Assembly: GCF_000264945.2 (NCBI RefSeq)
Contig: NZ_CP013070.1
Span: 3,552,501-3,616,500 of the forward strand
DNA length: 64,000 nt
Source: Sphingobium indicum B90A
GTDB taxonomy: Bacteria; Pseudomonadota; Alphaproteobacteria; Sphingomonadales; Sphingomonadaceae
Direction: 5' to 3'
Shown here: positions 36,476-45,808 of the stretch, piece by piece
Layout of the letters: every line of letters begins with the position of its first letter
Numbering within the stretch: the first letter of the stretch is position 1
Program-made: the position numbers and the translations under genes
The notes under the pieces: model-generated
Told to the model about the DNA's origin: nothing
Seen by the model: the letters and a program-made list of their open reading frames with translations, nothing else
Databases searched by the model: none

Positions 36476-37051
36476 TCAGGGGTAAAGCAGTCCTTCCCGC
36501 CAGCCGCCGCCGTCGCGCTCGAACAGGCGGCGCTCATGCAGGCGATGTTCGCGGTCCTGCCAGAATTCGATGCGCTCCGGCGCGACGCGAAATCCCGACC
36601 AGTGCGGCGGACGCGGCACCGGCCCGCCCTCGAACCGCAGGCTGACCTCGTCATAGCGGGCCATGAACAGGTCGCGCGATTCCAGCGGACGCGACTGGTC
36701 CGACGCCCATGCGCCCAACTGGCTGTCGCGGCTCCGGGTCGCGAAATAGGCGTCGGCGGTGGCGTCGTCCACCGGACCCACCGGACCCTCGATCCGGACC
36801 TGCCGCCGCAGCGATTTCCAGTGGAACAGCAGCGCCGCATGCGGATTGGCGTGCAGTTCCTCCGCCTTGCGCCCCTCGAAATTGGTGTAGAAGACGAAGC
36901 CGTCCGGCCCATGCCCCTTCAGCAGCACCATGCGCAGCGACGGCCGCCCGCGCGCGTCGGCGGTGGCCAGCGCCATGGCGTTGCTGTCGTTGATCTCGGT
37001 TTCGCGCGCCTCGGCATACCAGGCGTCGAACAGCAGGAAGGGATCGGTCAT
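36476..37051 (-). CDS. pdxH: Pyridoxamine 5'-phosphate oxidase
   Basis: 191-residue FMN enzyme that makes pyridoxal phosphate. Typical segments are NAMALATADARGRPSLRMVLLKGH, FYTNFEGRKAEELHANPHAALLFHWKSLRRQVRIEG, the SRDSQLGAWASDQSRPLESR substrate loop and the C-terminal PHWSGFRVAPERIEFWQ...LHERRLFER. Start ATG 37051 gives the usual TDPFLLFDAWY; the frame is open further upstream inside the divergent dnaJ-like gene but this is antisense. Divergent from that gene. Confidence 0.95.
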   Translation of the reverse strand: MTDPFLLFDAWYAEARETEINDSNAMALATADARGRPSLRMVLLKGHGPDGFVFYTNFEGRKAEELHANPHAALLFHWKSLRRQVRIEGPVGPVDDATADAYFATRSRDSQLGAWASDQSRPLESRDLFMARYDEVSLRFEGGPVPRPPHWSGFRVAPERIEFWQDREHRLHERRLFERDGGGWREGLLYP

Positions 37052-37174
37052 GCGCGGTGCTGTACGCCCCTCACAAAGCCATGTCGATACGGCTTTCCCA
37101 CGCTTGAACGATCCCGCGCCTTTCGCCACATAGGACGCAAACGGCTTTTTGATGCAAAGGATATGTTGACGGCA

Positions 37175-38110
37175 ATGGCTGATCCCTACTCCACCCTGGG
37201 CGTCGCGCGCGGCGCGAGCGAGGCAGAGATCAAATCGGCCTATCGGAAGCTCGCCAAGGAACTGCATCCCGACCGGAACAAGGACAATCCGAAGGCAGCG
37301 GAGAAATTTTCCGCCGTCACCGGCGCCTATGACCTGCTGTCGGACAAGGACAAGCGCGCCCGCTTCGACCGGGGCGAGATCGACGGCGAGGGCAATCCGA
37401 CCGCGCCCTTCGGCTTCGGCGGCGGCGGGGCGGGGGGCTTTCGCGGCCGTCCGGGGCAGGGCGGCGGGTTCGAGTTCCAGGATGGCGGCGCCGATTTCGG
37501 CGACATATTCGAAGGGCTTTTCGGCGGCGCGGGCCGGCGTGGGGGAGCGGGCGGAGGCTTTGGCGGTTTCGGCCGGGGCGCGCCGCCGCAGAAGGGCGCG
37601 AACGTCACCTATCGCCTGGCCGTCCAGTTCGTCGACGCCGCGACCCTGGCGCCCCAACGGATCACGCTCCAGGACGGCAAGACCATCGACCTGAAACTGC
37701 CCGCGGGGGTCGAGACGGGCACGCAGATGCGCCTTTCCGGCAAGGGCCAGCAGGGCCCCGGCGGCGCGGGCGACGCCATCGTCACCATAGAGGTGAAGCC
37801 GCACCCCTTCTTCACCCGCGACGGCGACAATGTGCTGCTGGACCTGCCCATCACCCTGGACGAGGCGGTGAAGGGGGCGAAGGTCAAGGTGCCGACGGTC
37901 GACGGCCCGGTGATGCTGGGCGTGCCGGCGGGCGCCTCCTCCGGCAAGACGCTGCGGCTGCGCGGCAAGGGCTTCACGGGCAGGAAGGGGCAGCGGGGCG
38001 ACCAGCTCGTCACCCTGCTGATCGACGTGCCCGCCGACGATCCGGCGATCAAGGCGCTGGTGGAAGGCTGGCGGGACAGCCGCGCCGTGCGGACCCATCT
38101 GGGCGTATGA
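37175..38110 (+). CDS. DnaJ C-terminal domain protein, CbpA-like co-chaperone
   Basis: 311-residue J-domain protein. Residues 1-70 are a J-domain (YSTLGVARGASEAEIKSAYR, HPDRN motif), followed by a Gly/Phe-rich linker (FGFGGGGAGGFRGRPG) and a two-barrel C-terminal substrate-binding domain (VTYRLAVQFVDAA, LKLPAGVETGTQMRL, GDNVLLDLPITLDEAVKGA). The zinc-finger CxxCxGxG repeats of DnaJ are missing, so it belongs to the CbpA type that works with DnaK. The ATG at 37175 gives the family start MADPYSTLGV; an in-frame ATG at 37163 is possible but sits two bases after AAGG. Confidence 0.93.
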   Translation: MADPYSTLGVARGASEAEIKSAYRKLAKELHPDRNKDNPKAAEKFSAVTGAYDLLSDKDKRARFDRGEIDGEGNPTAPFGFGGGGAGGFRGRPGQGGGFEFQDGGADFGDIFEGLFGGAGRRGGAGGGFGGFGRGAPPQKGANVTYRLAVQFVDAATLAPQRITLQDGKTIDLKLPAGVETGTQMRLSGKGQQGPGGAGDAIVTIEVKPHPFFTRDGDNVLLDLPITLDEAVKGAKVKVPTVDGPVMLGVPAGASSGKTLRLRGKGFTGRKGQRGDQLVTLLIDVPADDPAIKALVEGWRDSRAVRTHLGV

Positions 38111-38124
38111 GGGGTTAGGGGGGA

Positions 38125-39096
38125 ATGCCGCATCCATCCCCCCTGTCGCCGGAATCCCGCCGCAAGCATATCGCTGAAGAAGCCCGCACCAAGTTCCACC
38201 GCCAGATCGCCCGCGTGCGGCCCGGCAGCCACGCGTTCGAAATCGCGAAGCGGGTGGCGGTCGGCACCTATAATGACGGCTTCATCCATGCCGGGAACCT
38301 TGCCTATCTCTCGCTGATGACGCTGTTCCCCTTCTTCATCGTGGCGGCGGCGGTGGCCAGCATCTTCGGCCGGTCGCAGGACGGGCTGGCGGCGGTCGGC
38401 GCCTTTCTGGAAACGGTGCCGCCGGGCGTCGCGGAGGTGGTGCGCCAGCCCATCGTCGACGTGCTGAACGCCCGCACTGGGCCGCTGCTCTGGCTGGGCG
38501 GGCTGGTCGGGCTGTGGACCGTCGGCAGCCTCATAGAGACGATCCGCGACATATTGCGCCGCGCCTATGGGACCAGGAGCACGCGCCCCTTCTGGCACTA
38601 TCGCCTGACCGCCATCGGCATCACGCTGGTCAGCGTGTTCGCGGTGATGTTCGCCTTCTCCATGCAGGTGATCATCACCGGCATCGACCAGTTCCTGCAC
38701 CAGATCCTGCCCTTTGCCGACCAGGCGATACAGATTGTCAGCCTGACGAAGCTGGCGCCCATGGCGATCCTGTGCGTCGCGCTTTATTATCTCTACGTTT
38801 CCCTGACCCCCAGCCTGTACAAGGATCCGCGCTTCCCGAAATGGCCCGGCGCCATCGCCACGGCGCTCTGGTGGTATGGCGTCACCCTGCTGCTGCCGGT
38901 CACGCTTTCCATGCTCGGCGGCTATGACATGACCTATGGCAGCCTGGCCGGGGTGATGATCACGCTCATTTTCTTCTTTCTTGTCGGGCTTGGCGTGGTA
39001 ATTGGCGCGGAATTGAATGCGGCGCTGGCGGAGTTCCCGGAAGAGGAGGCCGCGGCGGCCGCGCCGGACGATAAAGGGAATGGGACGACGGTATGA
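38125..39096 (+). CDS. YihY/BrkB-family membrane protein
   Basis: 323-residue polytopic inner-membrane protein with about six hydrophobic segments. The family pattern NDGFIHAGNLAYLSLMTLFPFFIV near residues 50-75 and GGLVGLWTVGSLIETIRDILRRAY are clear, along with KWPGAIATALWWYGVTLLL and the last helix LIFFFLVGLGVVIGAELNAAL. Function of the family is unresolved; it was once misannotated as RNase BN. It ends with an acidic cytoplasmic tail and overlaps fabI by four bases (39093-39096), implying an operon with fabI. Confidence 0.9.
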   Translation: MPHPSPLSPESRRKHIAEEARTKFHRQIARVRPGSHAFEIAKRVAVGTYNDGFIHAGNLAYLSLMTLFPFFIVAAAVASIFGRSQDGLAAVGAFLETVPPGVAEVVRQPIVDVLNARTGPLLWLGGLVGLWTVGSLIETIRDILRRAYGTRSTRPFWHYRLTAIGITLVSVFAVMFAFSMQVIITGIDQFLHQILPFADQAIQIVSLTKLAPMAILCVALYYLYVSLTPSLYKDPRFPKWPGAIATALWWYGVTLLLPVTLSMLGGYDMTYGSLAGVMITLIFFFLVGLGVVIGAELNAALAEFPEEEAAAAAPDDKGNGTTV

Positions 39097-39899
39097 CAGG
39101 CTTGATGGCGGGAAAACGCGGTCTGATCATGGGGCTGGCGAACGACAAGTCGCTGGCCTGGGGCATATCGAAGGCGCTGCATGCGCAGGGCGCGGAACTG
39201 GCCTTCTCCTATCAGGGCGAGGCGCTGGCCAAGCGGGTGAGGCCGCTGGCGGAGGAACTGGGGTCCGATTTCCTGATCGACTGCGACGTGTCGGACATGG
39301 AAAAGCTGGACGCCGCCTTTGCCGAGATCGAGGCGAAATGGGGCAGGCTGGACTTCGTGGTCCACGCCATCGGCTTTTCCGACAAGAATGAACTGCGCGG
39401 CCTCTATGTCGACACCAGCCTGGAAAATTTCCTGCTGACGATGAACATCTCCGCCTACAGCTTCGTCGCCGTCGCCAAGCGGGCGCGAGCGCTGATGCCG
39501 GAGGGCGGCAGCCTGCTGACGCTCAGCTATTATGGCGCGGAAAAGGTGATCCCCCATTATAACGTCATGGGCGTGGCCAAGGCGGCGCTGGAAACCAGCG
39601 TCAAATATCTGGCCATGGACCTGGGTCCGGAAAATATCCGCGTCAACGCCATCTCCGCCGGTCCGATCAAGACGCTGGCGGCCAGCGGCATCGGCGATTT
39701 CCGCTACATCATGAAGTGGAACGAACTGAACAGCCCGCTCCGCCGCAACGTGACGATAGAGGATGTGGGCGGCGCGGGCCTCTATCTCCTCTCCGACCTG
39801 GCGGCGGGCGTGACCGGCGAAGTCCATCATGTCGACGCGGGCTACAATGTCATCGGCATGAAGGCCGAAGACGCGCCGGACATCGCATTGGACAAGTAA
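39093..39899 (+). CDS. fabI: Enoyl-[acyl-carrier-protein] reductase (NADH)
   Basis: 268-residue SDR-type enoyl-ACP reductase of type II fatty acid synthesis. N-terminal cofactor site [35 protein letters not shown], and the catalytic tyrosine/lysine in [21 protein letters not shown] (Y-x6-K spacing) are as in Fab[15 protein letters not shown] follows. Target of triclosan-type inhibitors in other bacteria. The ATG overlaps the YihY-family stop. Downstream, a repeat hairpin separates it from aroC. Confidence 0.95.
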   Translation: MTGLMAGKRGLIMGLANDKSLAWGISKALHAQGAELAFSYQGEALAKRVRPLAEELGSDFLIDCDVSDMEKLDAAFAEIEAKWGRLDFVVHAIGFSDKNELRGLYVDTSLENFLLTMNISAYSFVAVAKRARALMPEGGSLLTLSYYGAEKVIPHYNVMGVAKAALETSVKYLAMDLGPENIRVNAISAGPIKTLAASGIGDFRYIMKWNELNSPLRRNVTIEDVGGAGLYLLSDLAAGVTGEVHHVDAGYNVIGMKAEDAPDIALDK

Positions 39900-39903
39900 C
39901 AAA

Positions 39904-39958
39904 ACCCCTCTCCCACCGGGAGAGGGAGGGACCCGCCGCGAAGCGGTGGGAGGGTGAG
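39904..39958. repeat. GC-rich hairpin between fabI and aroC
   Basis: CCCCTCTCCCACCGGGAGAGGG followed by CCGCGAAGCGGTGGGAGGGTGAGGG, a palindromic intergenic repeat similar in style to those at 24537 and 34759. It could reduce read-through from fabI into aroC. Confidence 0.55.
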
Positions 39959-39988
39959 GGCGAACCACCTCACCCACGAAAGGCAGAT

Positions 39989-41065
39989 ATGAGCTTCAAC
40001 ACTTTCGGCCGCGTCTTCCGCTTCTCGACCTGGGGGGAATCCCATGGTCCCGCCATCGGCGCGATGGTCGACGGCTGCCCTCCGGGCCTGCCCCTGACCG
40101 AAGCCGACATCCAGCCTTTCCTGGACAAGCGCAAGCCCGGCACCTCGAAATTCACCACCCAGCGCCGCGAAGCCGATGAGGTCCGCATCCTGTCGGGCGT
40201 GTTCGAGGGGCGCACAACCGGCACCCCGATCAGCCTGATGATCGAAAATACCGACCAGCGGTCGAAGGACTATAGCGAAGTCGCCAAGGCCTATCGCCCC
40301 GGCCATGCCGACTATGCCTATGACGCCAAATATGGTTTTCGCGACTATCGCGGCGGTGGGCGATCCTCGGCGCGGGAAACCGCCAGCCGCGTGGCGGCGG
40401 GCGCGGTCGCCCGGCTGGTGATCCCCGATGTCGACATCTTCGCCTATGTGACCGAAATCGGCGGCGACGCCATCGACCCGGCCCGTTTTGACGCGAGCGA
40501 GATCGACAACAACCCCTTCTTCTGCCCCGATCGGGAGGCGGCGAAGCGCTGGGAGAAGCTGGTGGACGACGCCCGCAAGGACGGCTCCTCGCTCGGCGCG
40601 GTGGTGGAATGCATCGCCAGCGGCGTTCCGGCCGGCTGGGGCGCGCCCCTCTATGCCAAGCTCGACAGCGAACTCGCCGCCGCGATGATGAGCATCAACG
40701 CGGTCAAGGGCGTGGAGATCGGCGACGGTTTCGCCGCCGCCCGCCTGCGCGGCGAGCAGAATGCCGACCCGATGCGGCCCGGTAATGAGGGGAATCCCGT
40801 CTTCCTCGCCAACCATGCGGGCGGCATTGCGGGGGGCATCTCCACCGGACAGCCGGTCAAGGTCCGCATCGCCTTCAAGCCGACCAGCTCGATCCTGATC
40901 CCGGTCGAAACCGTCACCCGCGAGGGCGAGGCGTCGGACATCGTGACCAAGGGCCGCCACGACCCCTGCGTCGGCATTCGCGGCGTGCCGGTGGTCGAAG
41001 CGATGATGGCGCTGGTGCTGGCCGACCAGAAACTGCTCCACCGCGCCCAGTGCGGCGAGGGCTGA
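39989..41065 (+). CDS. aroC: Chorismate synthase
   Basis: 358-residue FMN-dependent enzyme completing the shikimate pathway. The signature segments [41 protein letters not shown] [35 protein letters not shown], and [20 protein letters not shown] plus [18 protein letters not shown] are all intact. Start ATG 39989 lies behind GAAAGG. Cytoplasmic housekeeping gene. Confidence 0.97.
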   Translation: MSFNTFGRVFRFSTWGESHGPAIGAMVDGCPPGLPLTEADIQPFLDKRKPGTSKFTTQRREADEVRILSGVFEGRTTGTPISLMIENTDQRSKDYSEVAKAYRPGHADYAYDAKYGFRDYRGGGRSSARETASRVAAGAVARLVIPDVDIFAYVTEIGGDAIDPARFDASEIDNNPFFCPDREAAKRWEKLVDDARKDGSSLGAVVECIASGVPAGWGAPLYAKLDSELAAAMMSINAVKGVEIGDGFAAARLRGEQNADPMRPGNEGNPVFLANHAGGIAGGISTGQPVKVRIAFKPTSSILIPVETVTREGEASDIVTKGRHDPCVGIRGVPVVEAMMALVLADQKLLHRAQCGEG

Positions 41066-41078
41066 TCCAGGCCGTGCC

Positions 41079-41158
41079 CTGCTCCTGCGAACGCAGGAGT
41101 CCAGCCCTGCCGTCAGGTCCGTTTCTCGCGAGGCTCAAATGCCTTCGCAGGAGCACGA
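41079..41158. repeat. CTCCTGCGAAGGCAGGAG repeat, copy after aroC
   Basis: CTGCTCCTGCGAACGCAGGAG at the left and CCTTCGCAGGAGCACG at the right bracket about 45 bp of divergent sequence. It belongs to the family at 34028 and 47729/47977. Confidence 0.6.
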
Positions 41159-41370
41159 AGGAGAATCCTGCTCGCCACCCCCCACAACGCGCCGAATCGA
41201 GCCATAATTCCGGCAAAGGCGCGATTCCGGCGAGACGACTCACCCAATCTGCGATACCATCGCCGTCACGGATCGCCCGCGGGAGGGCGAGCGGCAGCGC
41301 GTAAGCCTGGGGAGCGTCACCATGCCCCGCATGGATTGACGGTCAAAACGTCCCCTTCAGCCGCGAACAC
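41159..41370. other. Intergenic stretch with no recognisable feature
   Basis: Part of the 380-bp gap between aroC and the SLC13-family gene. No supported coding sequence and no strong inverted repeat was found; it may hold the promoter of the downstream transporter. Confidence 0.45.
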
Positions 41371-41398
41371 GGGCCAGCCATGCAACCATGGCTGGCCC
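41371..41398 (+). promoter_or_regulatory. Strong hairpin in the leader of the SLC13-family gene
   Basis: GGGCCAGCCATG (41371-41382), loop CAAC, CATGGCTGGCCC (41387-41398): a perfect 12-bp stem 47 bases before the ATG at 41446, followed by ATTTCG. The short T-run argues against a complete terminator; attenuation or mRNA stability is possible. Confidence 0.5.
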
Positions 41399-41445
41399 AT
41401 TTCGTTGAAGCAGGACGCGAAAACGCGATCCGGGGCACAAGACGC

Positions 41446-43224
41446 ATGCATTTCATCACCGCGCTGATCGGCATCTATGGCGCGGAGATCGGGCTTGTCA
41501 TCCTCGCCCTGATGTTCGTCGCCTTCGTGCGCGAACGCTATTCGCCCACTGTCGTGTCGGTGGTCGGGGCCTGCGCCTTCGCGCTGCTGGGCCTGCTCGA
41601 CGAAAAGGATCTGTTCTCCGTTTTCTCCAACAGCGCGCCGCTGACGGTCGGGGCGATGTTCGTGCTTTCCGGCGCGCTGATCCGCACGGGGACGATCAAC
41701 CGCGTCGCCGACCTGGTCATGGCCCGCGCCCAGCGCCACCCCCGCTTGGCGCTGGCCGAAGTCACGCTCGGCACGGTCGTCCTTTCGGCTTTCCTCAACA
41801 ACACGCCGGTCGTGATCCTGCTGATCCCGATCATGTTCAAGCTGGCGCAGGCGACCGGCTATCCGGTCAAGAAACTGCTGATCCCGATGAACGCCGTCGC
41901 GGTGATGGGCGGTTGCGTGACGCTGATCGGCACATCGACCAACCTGATCGTCGCGGGCATCGCCGCCGACCAGGGCATGGCGCCCTTCGGCATATTCGAC
42001 ATCACGCCCTATGGGTTGGCCGGGGTCGCGGCCGGCATCGCCGCGCTGGCCGGCCTGTCCTTCCTGCTGCCCAGCGATCCGCCCTCCATCGCGGGGGAGG
42101 ATGGCGGCAATGTGCAGGATTATCTGACCGAACTCATCCTGTCGCGGGACAGCGACCTGATCGGCCGCACCGTCGGCTCCCTGTCGATCTTCGGCCGCTC
42201 CGCCAGCCTGCTCGGCCTCAAGCGGGCGGGGGAGATACGGCGCCGGGGGATAGAGGAAGAGGAACTGCACGCCGGCGACCACCTGCTGGTCCATGCCGAC
42301 GGCGCGACGATCATGACCCTGCGCGAATCCGGCGACTTCGAAATCGGCCTGGCCGCGGCGTCGGAAACTCCCGGCGGCGGCACCGTCATCGAAGCGATGA
42401 TCGCGCCCAGCCATCCGTCCATCGGGGAACGGCTGATCGACATTCCCTTCCTCCACGCGCTGCGGGTGCGGATCATCGGCATTCACCGGGCGCGCCACCT
42501 GCCCGGACCCGACCTCAGCGAAACCCGCGTGCGCGGCGCGGACCGCCTGCTGATCGCGGGCAGCGACGACAGCATCCGCTCGCTCAAGGACAATGCCCAT
42601 CTGATCGGCGTCGACATCAGCCGCGCCCGCGCCTTCCGCCCGCGAAAGGCGTGGATCGCCATTCTCGCCCTGACGGCGGTGGTGCTGCTCTCGGCCATCG
42701 ACGTCATCGGCATCGGGCTGGCCGCCTTCATCGCGGTGGGCGTGATCCTCGTCACCCGCTGCATCGATCCGGAGGAGGCATGGGCCGCGATCGACGGCGA
42801 CGTGCTGATCCTCATCTTCGCGATGCTTGCGGTCGGACTGGCGCTCGAACAGGCGGGCAGCGTCGCGCTGATGGTCGGCTGGATCGATCCGCTGCTCGCC
42901 GCCGCGCCCGCATGGTCGCTGGTGTTCCTCATCTATTTCTTCGCGCTGCTCCTGTCCGAACTGCTCAGCAACAATGCGGTGGCGGCGCTGCTCACGCCGC
43001 TCACCATCGCGCTCGCCCATCAGTTAGGCGCCGATCCGCGCCCGCTTGTGATCGCGCTGATGATCGGCGCGTCGGCCTGCTTCGCCACGCCGATCGGCTA
43101 TCAGACCAATGCGCTGGTCTATGCGGCGGGCGATTATCGCTTTTCCGATTTCGTGCGGATCGGGATTCCGCTCAACCTCGTCGTCGGGCTGGCGGTCTGC
43201 ACCGCGCTCGTCCTGCTGGGATGA
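41446..43224 (+). CDS. SLC13/DASS-family permease with two RCK_C (TrkA-C) domains
   Basis: 592-residue inner-membrane transporter. Two membrane halves, each with the DASS hairpin motif (LSAFLNNTPVVILLIP ... GTSTNLIVAGI; LSELLSNNAVAALLTPLTIA ... TPIGYQTNALVY), are separated by two regulatory RCK_C domains (about residues 215-380: ELILSRDSDLIGRTVGSL and EAMIAPSHPSIGERLIDI). This layout is typical of bacterial sulfate/anion SLC13 permeases. The start ATG 41446 begins the first hydrophobic segment; an upstream ATG at 41380 falls inside the leader hairpin. Confidence 0.9.
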   Translation: MHFITALIGIYGAEIGLVILALMFVAFVRERYSPTVVSVVGACAFALLGLLDEKDLFSVFSNSAPLTVGAMFVLSGALIRTGTINRVADLVMARAQRHPRLALAEVTLGTVVLSAFLNNTPVVILLIPIMFKLAQATGYPVKKLLIPMNAVAVMGGCVTLIGTSTNLIVAGIAADQGMAPFGIFDITPYGLAGVAAGIAALAGLSFLLPSDPPSIAGEDGGNVQDYLTELILSRDSDLIGRTVGSLSIFGRSASLLGLKRAGEIRRRGIEEEELHAGDHLLVHADGATIMTLRESGDFEIGLAAASETPGGGTVIEAMIAPSHPSIGERLIDIPFLHALRVRIIGIHRARHLPGPDLSETRVRGADRLLIAGSDDSIRSLKDNAHLIGVDISRARAFRPRKAWIAILALTAVVLLSAIDVIGIGLAAFIAVGVILVTRCIDPEEAWAAIDGDVLILIFAMLAVGLALEQAGSVALMVGWIDPLLAAAPAWSLVFLIYFFALLLSELLSNNAVAALLTPLTIALAHQLGADPRPLVIALMIGASACFATPIGYQTNALVYAAGDYRFSDFVRIGIPLNLVVGLAVCTALVLLG

Positions 43225-43317
43225 GGCCCTGGGCCGCGCCAAGCCATTTTCGGCCGACCGGCCCTGTCCCGGCGCCGGGCGCATCGCCATGATGATCGGC
43301 AGATCAAAGGATTGCCC

Positions 43318-44106
43318 GTGACCAGCCTGCCCATCATCCAGGTCGACGCCTTCGCCGACGCGCCCTTCACCGGCAATCCGGCCGCGGTCATGCCGCTCGG
43401 CCAATGGCTGGACGATGCGACGCTTCAGGCGATAGCGGCGGAAAACAACCTCTCCGAAACCGCCTTCACCGTGCCCACCCCCGACGATCCGGAGGCGGAC
43501 TATGCGCTGCGCTGGTTCACGCCGGCCGTGGAGGTCAAGCTCTGCGGCCATGCCACGCTGGCGAGCGGCCATGTGCTGATGGGCGGGCGCACCGCCGTCC
43601 GCTTCCGCACGCGGCAGGCGGGCATCCTCAGCGTGTCGCGCGACCGCGACGGCTATGCCCTCTCCCTTCCCGCCTGGCCTACCGGACCCAGGCCCTTGCC
43701 CGAACTGGCCGAGGCCATGGGCGGGGACATCCTGGAAACCCAATGGCGCGAAGGGGGCTATGCGATCTTCCTCTATCGCGACGCGGCCGCGATCCGTGCG
43801 CTGGAACCGGACTTCGCGACGTTGAAGAAGGCCGGTCCCATCCTGCTGATCGCCACCGCGCCCGGCGATGACAGCGACATCGTCAGCCGCGTCTTCGTCC
43901 CCGGCGCGGGCATAGACGAAGATCCCGTCACCGGCTCCGCCCACTGCCTGCTCACCCCTTATTGGGCGAAACGGCTGGACAAGGCCGCGCTCACGGCCTT
44001 TCAGGCATCGCGGCGCGGCGGGCGCCTGTCGTGCCGGCTTTCCGGCGACAGGGTGATCCTGACCGGCGCCTGCCGCACGGTGATCGAAGGCAATTTCCTG
44101 CTTTAG
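43318..44106 (+). CDS. PhzF-family isomerase/epimerase-like protein
   Basis: 262-residue protein with the diaminopimelate-epimerase-like double fold of PhzF. IIQVDAFADAPFTGNPAAVMPL, the catalytic glutamate in NNLSETAFT, VKLCGHATLASGHVL and the second-half GIDEDPVTGSAHCLLTPYW are characteristic. PhzF isomerises a dihydro-anthranilate in phenazine synthesis, but most homologues, as here with no phz genes, have unknown substrates. The GTG start at 43318 is six bases after AAAGGA; an in-frame TTG at 43312 directly abuts that site. Confidence 0.88.
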   Translation: MTSLPIIQVDAFADAPFTGNPAAVMPLGQWLDDATLQAIAAENNLSETAFTVPTPDDPEADYALRWFTPAVEVKLCGHATLASGHVLMGGRTAVRFRTRQAGILSVSRDRDGYALSLPAWPTGPRPLPELAEAMGGDILETQWREGGYAIFLYRDAAAIRALEPDFATLKKAGPILLIATAPGDDSDIVSRVFVPGAGIDEDPVTGSAHCLLTPYWAKRLDKAALTAFQASRRGGRLSCRLSGDRVILTGACRTVIEGNFLL

Positions 44107-44113
44107 GTGACCT

Positions 44114-44277
44114 TCAATCCTCCCCGCGCGCAGCGTGGGGAGGGTCGAAGAGAGGCACGTGACTCTCTTCGACGCTCGCGCAGCGAGTGGTGGAGGGGAA
44201 ATTCGGAGGTCGTGCCCCATTCCCCTCCACCAGCCTGCGGCTGGACCCCCTCCCCATCTCCCGATGGGGAGGAATAG
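44114..44277. repeat. GC-rich palindromic repeat, orientation 2
   Basis: The reverse complement of the repeat at 34759-34914: TCCTCCCCGCGCGCAGCG, TCGAAGAGAGGCACGTGACT, GAAATTCGGAGGTCGTGC, CCACCAGCCTGCGGCTGG and CCATCTCCCGATGGGGAGG in order. It fills the gap between the PhzF-family and beta-lactamase-fold genes, which converge here. Confidence 0.7.
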
Positions 44278-44298
44278 GAGAAGCGTGCTCTCCACCCC

Positions 44299-45423
44299 TC
44301 ACCGCGCATAAAGCCCGACGAGCTTCGCCAGTTCCGCCTTCAGCGCGGCGCGCTCCTCCTTGCGGGGCGACATGCCCAGCCGCACGACCGTCAGGCGCTG
44401 CGAGGGCGAAACCAGTATATATTGCCCGCCATGGCCGACGCAGCCGAACAGGCTGCGCGGCGCCCGTCCCGGCATCAGCGCGCTGTCCTCGCTGTCCCGG
44501 TTCAGCCACAGATGCGCCCCATAGGCGGCATTGCGGGGCGAAGGCTCGCGCATATGGTCGATCCATTTTTCCGGCACGATCTGGTGCCCCGCCGCGCCGC
44601 GCCCATGGTTGCGCAGCAATTCCCCGAAACGGGCATAGTCCCGCGCCGTCATATGCATGAAGCTGCCGCCGATCATCGTCCCTGCCGCATCATATTCCAC
44701 GGTCAGGCTGTCGAGCCGCGCCGGGATCTTCAGCCGGCCGTCGATGAACATCTGCATCGCCCGCCGCCGCACGTCGGGATCGGTGCTGTTGGTCAGCATC
44801 CGCGCCATCAGGTCGGCCAGGATGACGCTGTTGCCGGTCGAATAGGAAAAGGCGGCGCCCGGCGCATGGGCCAGCGGCTTTGCCTCCGCAAAGGCGCCCA
44901 TGTCCTGCGCGCCGTCGGTGAACAGCATCCTTATCGTGTCGGCCTCCGCCAGCGGTTCGGCATCCTCGACATGGTCCAGGCCGGACGTCATGGCCAGCAA
45001 CTGGCGCAGGGTGATGCGCCCCCTGGGATCGCCCGGCTGGCCCCAGGCCGCCACCGGCACCGGCGAATCGAGCGCCAGCCGCCCGTCCGACACCATCAGC
45101 CCGATCAGCACCGCCGTCACGCTCTTGGCCGCGGACCAGGACGGCAGCTTCGTCCGCGGCCCATAGCCGGGCGCATAGCGCTCCGCCACGATCTCTCCGT
45201 CGTGCATGATGACCAGCGCTCGCGTTTCGCCCACCGCATCGTCGAACAGCGGGTCGATCGCTGCCCTCAGCGTCGCCGCGTCCGCGTCCGAATCGCCCGC
45301 GACATGATAGACCGGCTCCGGCCCGGCGGCGGCGCGCACGGTCCACAGCCCGGCCACCGCCAGCACCGCCAAAATCCCGCCCAACGCGCCAAGGCGCTTT
45401 ACGCTGTTCCGCTCAAGCCTCAT
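44299..45423 (-). CDS. Serine hydrolase, beta-lactamase (class C/PBP4-like) fold
   Basis: 374-residue protein with an N-terminal membrane anchor (RLGALGGILAVLAVAGLWTV). The active-site SxxK is SAAK in SWSAAKSVTAVLIG, the YxN motif is YSTGN and a C-terminal GHGGQY corresponds to the third motif. It probably hydrolyses an ester, amide or peptide in the periplasm; true beta-lactamase activity cannot be assumed. Start ATG 45423 follows AAGGCGG. Convergent with PhzF and divergent from a small conserved gene 38 bp away. Confidence 0.87.
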   Translation of the reverse strand: MRLERNSVKRLGALGGILAVLAVAGLWTVRAAAGPEPVYHVAGDSDADAATLRAAIDPLFDDAVGETRALVIMHDGEIVAERYAPGYGPRTKLPSWSAAKSVTAVLIGLMVSDGRLALDSPVPVAAWGQPGDPRGRITLRQLLAMTSGLDHVEDAEPLAEADTIRMLFTDGAQDMGAFAEAKPLAHAPGAAFSYSTGNSVILADLMARMLTNSTDPDVRRRAMQMFIDGRLKIPARLDSLTVEYDAAGTMIGGSFMHMTARDYARFGELLRNHGRGAAGHQIVPEKWIDHMREPSPRNAAYGAHLWLNRDSEDSALMPGRAPRSLFGCVGHGGQYILVSPSQRLTVVRLGMSPRKEERAALKAELAKLVGLYAR

Positions 45424-45461
45424 AAGCCGCCGCCTTAGCATGGTGCGCGGGAAAGGGGAGC

Positions 45462-45776
45462 ATGTCCGGTCGCCGGAAATGGATTTACGGAGCTTTGGCG
45501 GCGGTGCTGCTGCCGCTGGCGCTGCTGGCCTGGAACTGGAGCGCCCTGCGTGCCCAGGCGCAGGTCGGCGCGGGCTTCGGCGCGCGCGTAACCTGCTCCT
45601 GCCGCTATGTGGAAGGGCGGTCGATGGAAAGCTGCAAGGGCGACAAGGAACCCGGCATGTGGGCCGTGTCGCTGAAGGACTTGCCCGAATCGCAATCGGT
45701 CAACGCGGCGGTTCCGCTGCTCGCCTCCCGCACGGCGCGCTATCGCAAGGGCTGGGGCTGCCTGCTGGACCCTTGA
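45462..45776 (+). CDS. Conserved hypothetical membrane-anchored protein, Cys-containing
   Basis: 104 residues: a basic N-terminus (MSGRRKWIYG), one hydrophobic segment (ALAAVLLPLALLAWNW) and a periplasmic part with CSCRYVEGRSMESC and a last cysteine in GWGCLLDP, four cysteines in all after the anchor. I do not recognise a named family. It is divergent from the beta-lactamase-fold gene, and in that context could be an envelope accessory. The ATG at 45462 is not preceded by a strong ribosome-binding site. Confidence 0.65.
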   Translation: MSGRRKWIYGALAAVLLPLALLAWNWSALRAQAQVGAGFGARVTCSCRYVEGRSMESCKGDKEPGMWAVSLKDLPESQSVNAAVPLLASRTARYRKGWGCLLDP

Positions 45777-45808
45777 GGCCCCATCCGACATCCCATGAGT
45801 CGCCCATC

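Noticed and set aside
36476..38137. Apparent 553-residue protein containing PdxH
   Set aside because: Residues before MTDPFLLFDAWY are antisense to the DnaJ-like gene. PdxH alone has the correct length.
43318..44106. Phenazine biosynthesis locus
   Set aside because: Only a PhzF-fold protein is present; none of the other phz genes is nearby, and PhzF homologues are common without phenazine production.
44299..45423. Beta-lactamase resistance gene
   Set aside because: The SxxK fold is shared by many esterases and peptidases; no feature specific to clinical class C beta-lactamases was seen.
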